A stretch of 64,000 nucleotides of DNA from Thalassotalea eurytherma (GTDB lineage Bacteria > Pseudomonadota > Gammaproteobacteria > Enterobacterales > Alteromonadaceae), in NCBI RefSeq assembly GCF_030161415.1, contig NZ_BSSU01000008.1, positions 153,951 through 217,950 on the forward strand, read 5' to 3'. A program made the translations under genes and the position numbers. The notes below the pieces were generated by a model. That model was not told the origin of the DNA and did not search any database. It saw nothing but the letters and a program-made list of their open reading frames with translations. Shown here piece by piece: positions 63,740-64,000 of this stretch (position 1 is its first letter; each line of letters starts with the position of its first letter).

Positions 63740-63826
63740 AGACGAATTAATCGGATACGGGTGAGCATCTTCTGCTCTTTACAATACCCGAACCAATCAC
63801 TGGTATAAAGCCAGTATCGTCGACCA
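63740..63826 (+). pseudogene. degenerate tRNA-like copy B
   Basis: Eighty-seven bases with the same layout as copy A and about eight differences from it. Here CGGGT and ACCCG form a perfect five-base-pair stem enclosing the GAGCA-TCTTC-TGCTC hairpin; in copy A this stem keeps only three strong pairs. The CCA end is kept. Confidence 0.75.
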
Positions 63827-63861
63827 CTTCAAAATATAAATCTTCTATCATCTAATGATAT

Positions 63862-63937
63862 GGACGATTAGCTCAGTTGGGAGAGCACCGCCCTTACAAG
63901 GCGGGGGTCACTGGTTCAAGCCCAGTATCGTCCACCA
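63862..63937 (+). tRNA. tRNA-Val (UAC), copy 4
   Basis: Identical to copy 1 over all 76 bases, 224 bases after the start of copy 3. No degenerate copy follows before the window ends. Confidence 0.97.
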
Positions 63938-63965
63938 CATACTTTTCAAAAACTTCTAAATATCT

Positions 63966-64000
63966 ACATTAAAACATTAAAACATTAAAACATTAAAACA
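63966..64000. repeat. ACATTAAA octanucleotide repeat at the window edge
   Basis: Four complete copies of ACATTAAA and a partial fifth (ACA) run to the end of the window, so the true length is unknown. The tract begins 28 bases after the last tRNA-Val gene. Confidence 0.9.

Noticed and set aside
63523..63826. Compensatory base changes between tRNA-like copies A and B
   Set aside because: The stem that is perfect in B is weakened in A instead of being restored by paired changes, so the two copies alone do not show selection for structure.

Overview
The window looks like chromosomal DNA of a low-G+C marine gammaproteobacterium of the Alteromonadales, most likely Colwelliaceae (Colwellia/Thalassotalea type). 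This is inferred from gene content: hut genes with a long-form urocanate hydratase, an ActP/Acs/CrbS/CrbR acetate module, many GGDEF/EAL proteins, and gltX next to tRNA-Val genes. There is no rRNA, CRISPR array or phage.

Layout. 1-5.8 kb: small membrane or exported proteins of mostly unknown role, plus a decayed sigZ-like sigma factor and glutathione S-transferase pair. 5.8-6.4 kb: a decayed unknown gene. 6.6-10.9 kb: hutC-hutH-hutU under two HutC-type operators. The divergent side of the operators ends at once in a terminator and an IS3-family remnant, next to the tail of a HupE/UreJ gene; hutI and hutG are not in the window. 12.3-16.2 kb: a 3-hydroxyacyl-CoA dehydrogenase, tRNA-Ser(UGA), a PafA-type alkaline phosphatase and a VOC protein. 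16.3-22.7 kb: a six-gene MoxR/Bat operon. 22.9-29.3 kb: a sulfatase, an eight-heme cytochrome c with TPRs and a GGDEF/EAL protein. 29.4-34.6 kb: a decayed phosphoesterase, an RluA-type pseudouridine synthase, a phosphoribosyltransferase, an M28 peptidase and a TPR lipoprotein.

35-50.7 kb is an acetate locus: DcaP-like porin, acetyl-CoA synthetase, exonuclease, DUF294/CBS protein, DUF4212-ActP symporter, CrbS-type hybrid kinase, a large GGDEF/EAL protein and CrbR-type regulator. The palindrome TTAGAC-N4-GTCTAA, or a close relative, occurs upstream of acs (twice), between DUF294 and actP, and upstream of crbR. It is a strong candidate for the CrbR binding site.

52.4-61.4 kb is a minus-strand sugar operon: GPH transporter, GH94 phosphorylase with the cellobionic-acid-phosphorylase-like GDWCDPMN motif, gluconokinase, CBM9 protein, GH3 beta-glucosidase and an ADP-ribosylglycohydrolase-family gene frameshifted in a 9-G run. 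The gene set suggests use of cellobionic (aldobionic) acid. 61.6-64 kb holds gltX and four identical tRNA-Val(UAC) genes, two of them followed by degenerate 87-nt tRNA-like copies.

A recurring theme is gene decay: at least seven broken or remnant genes lie between intact ones.
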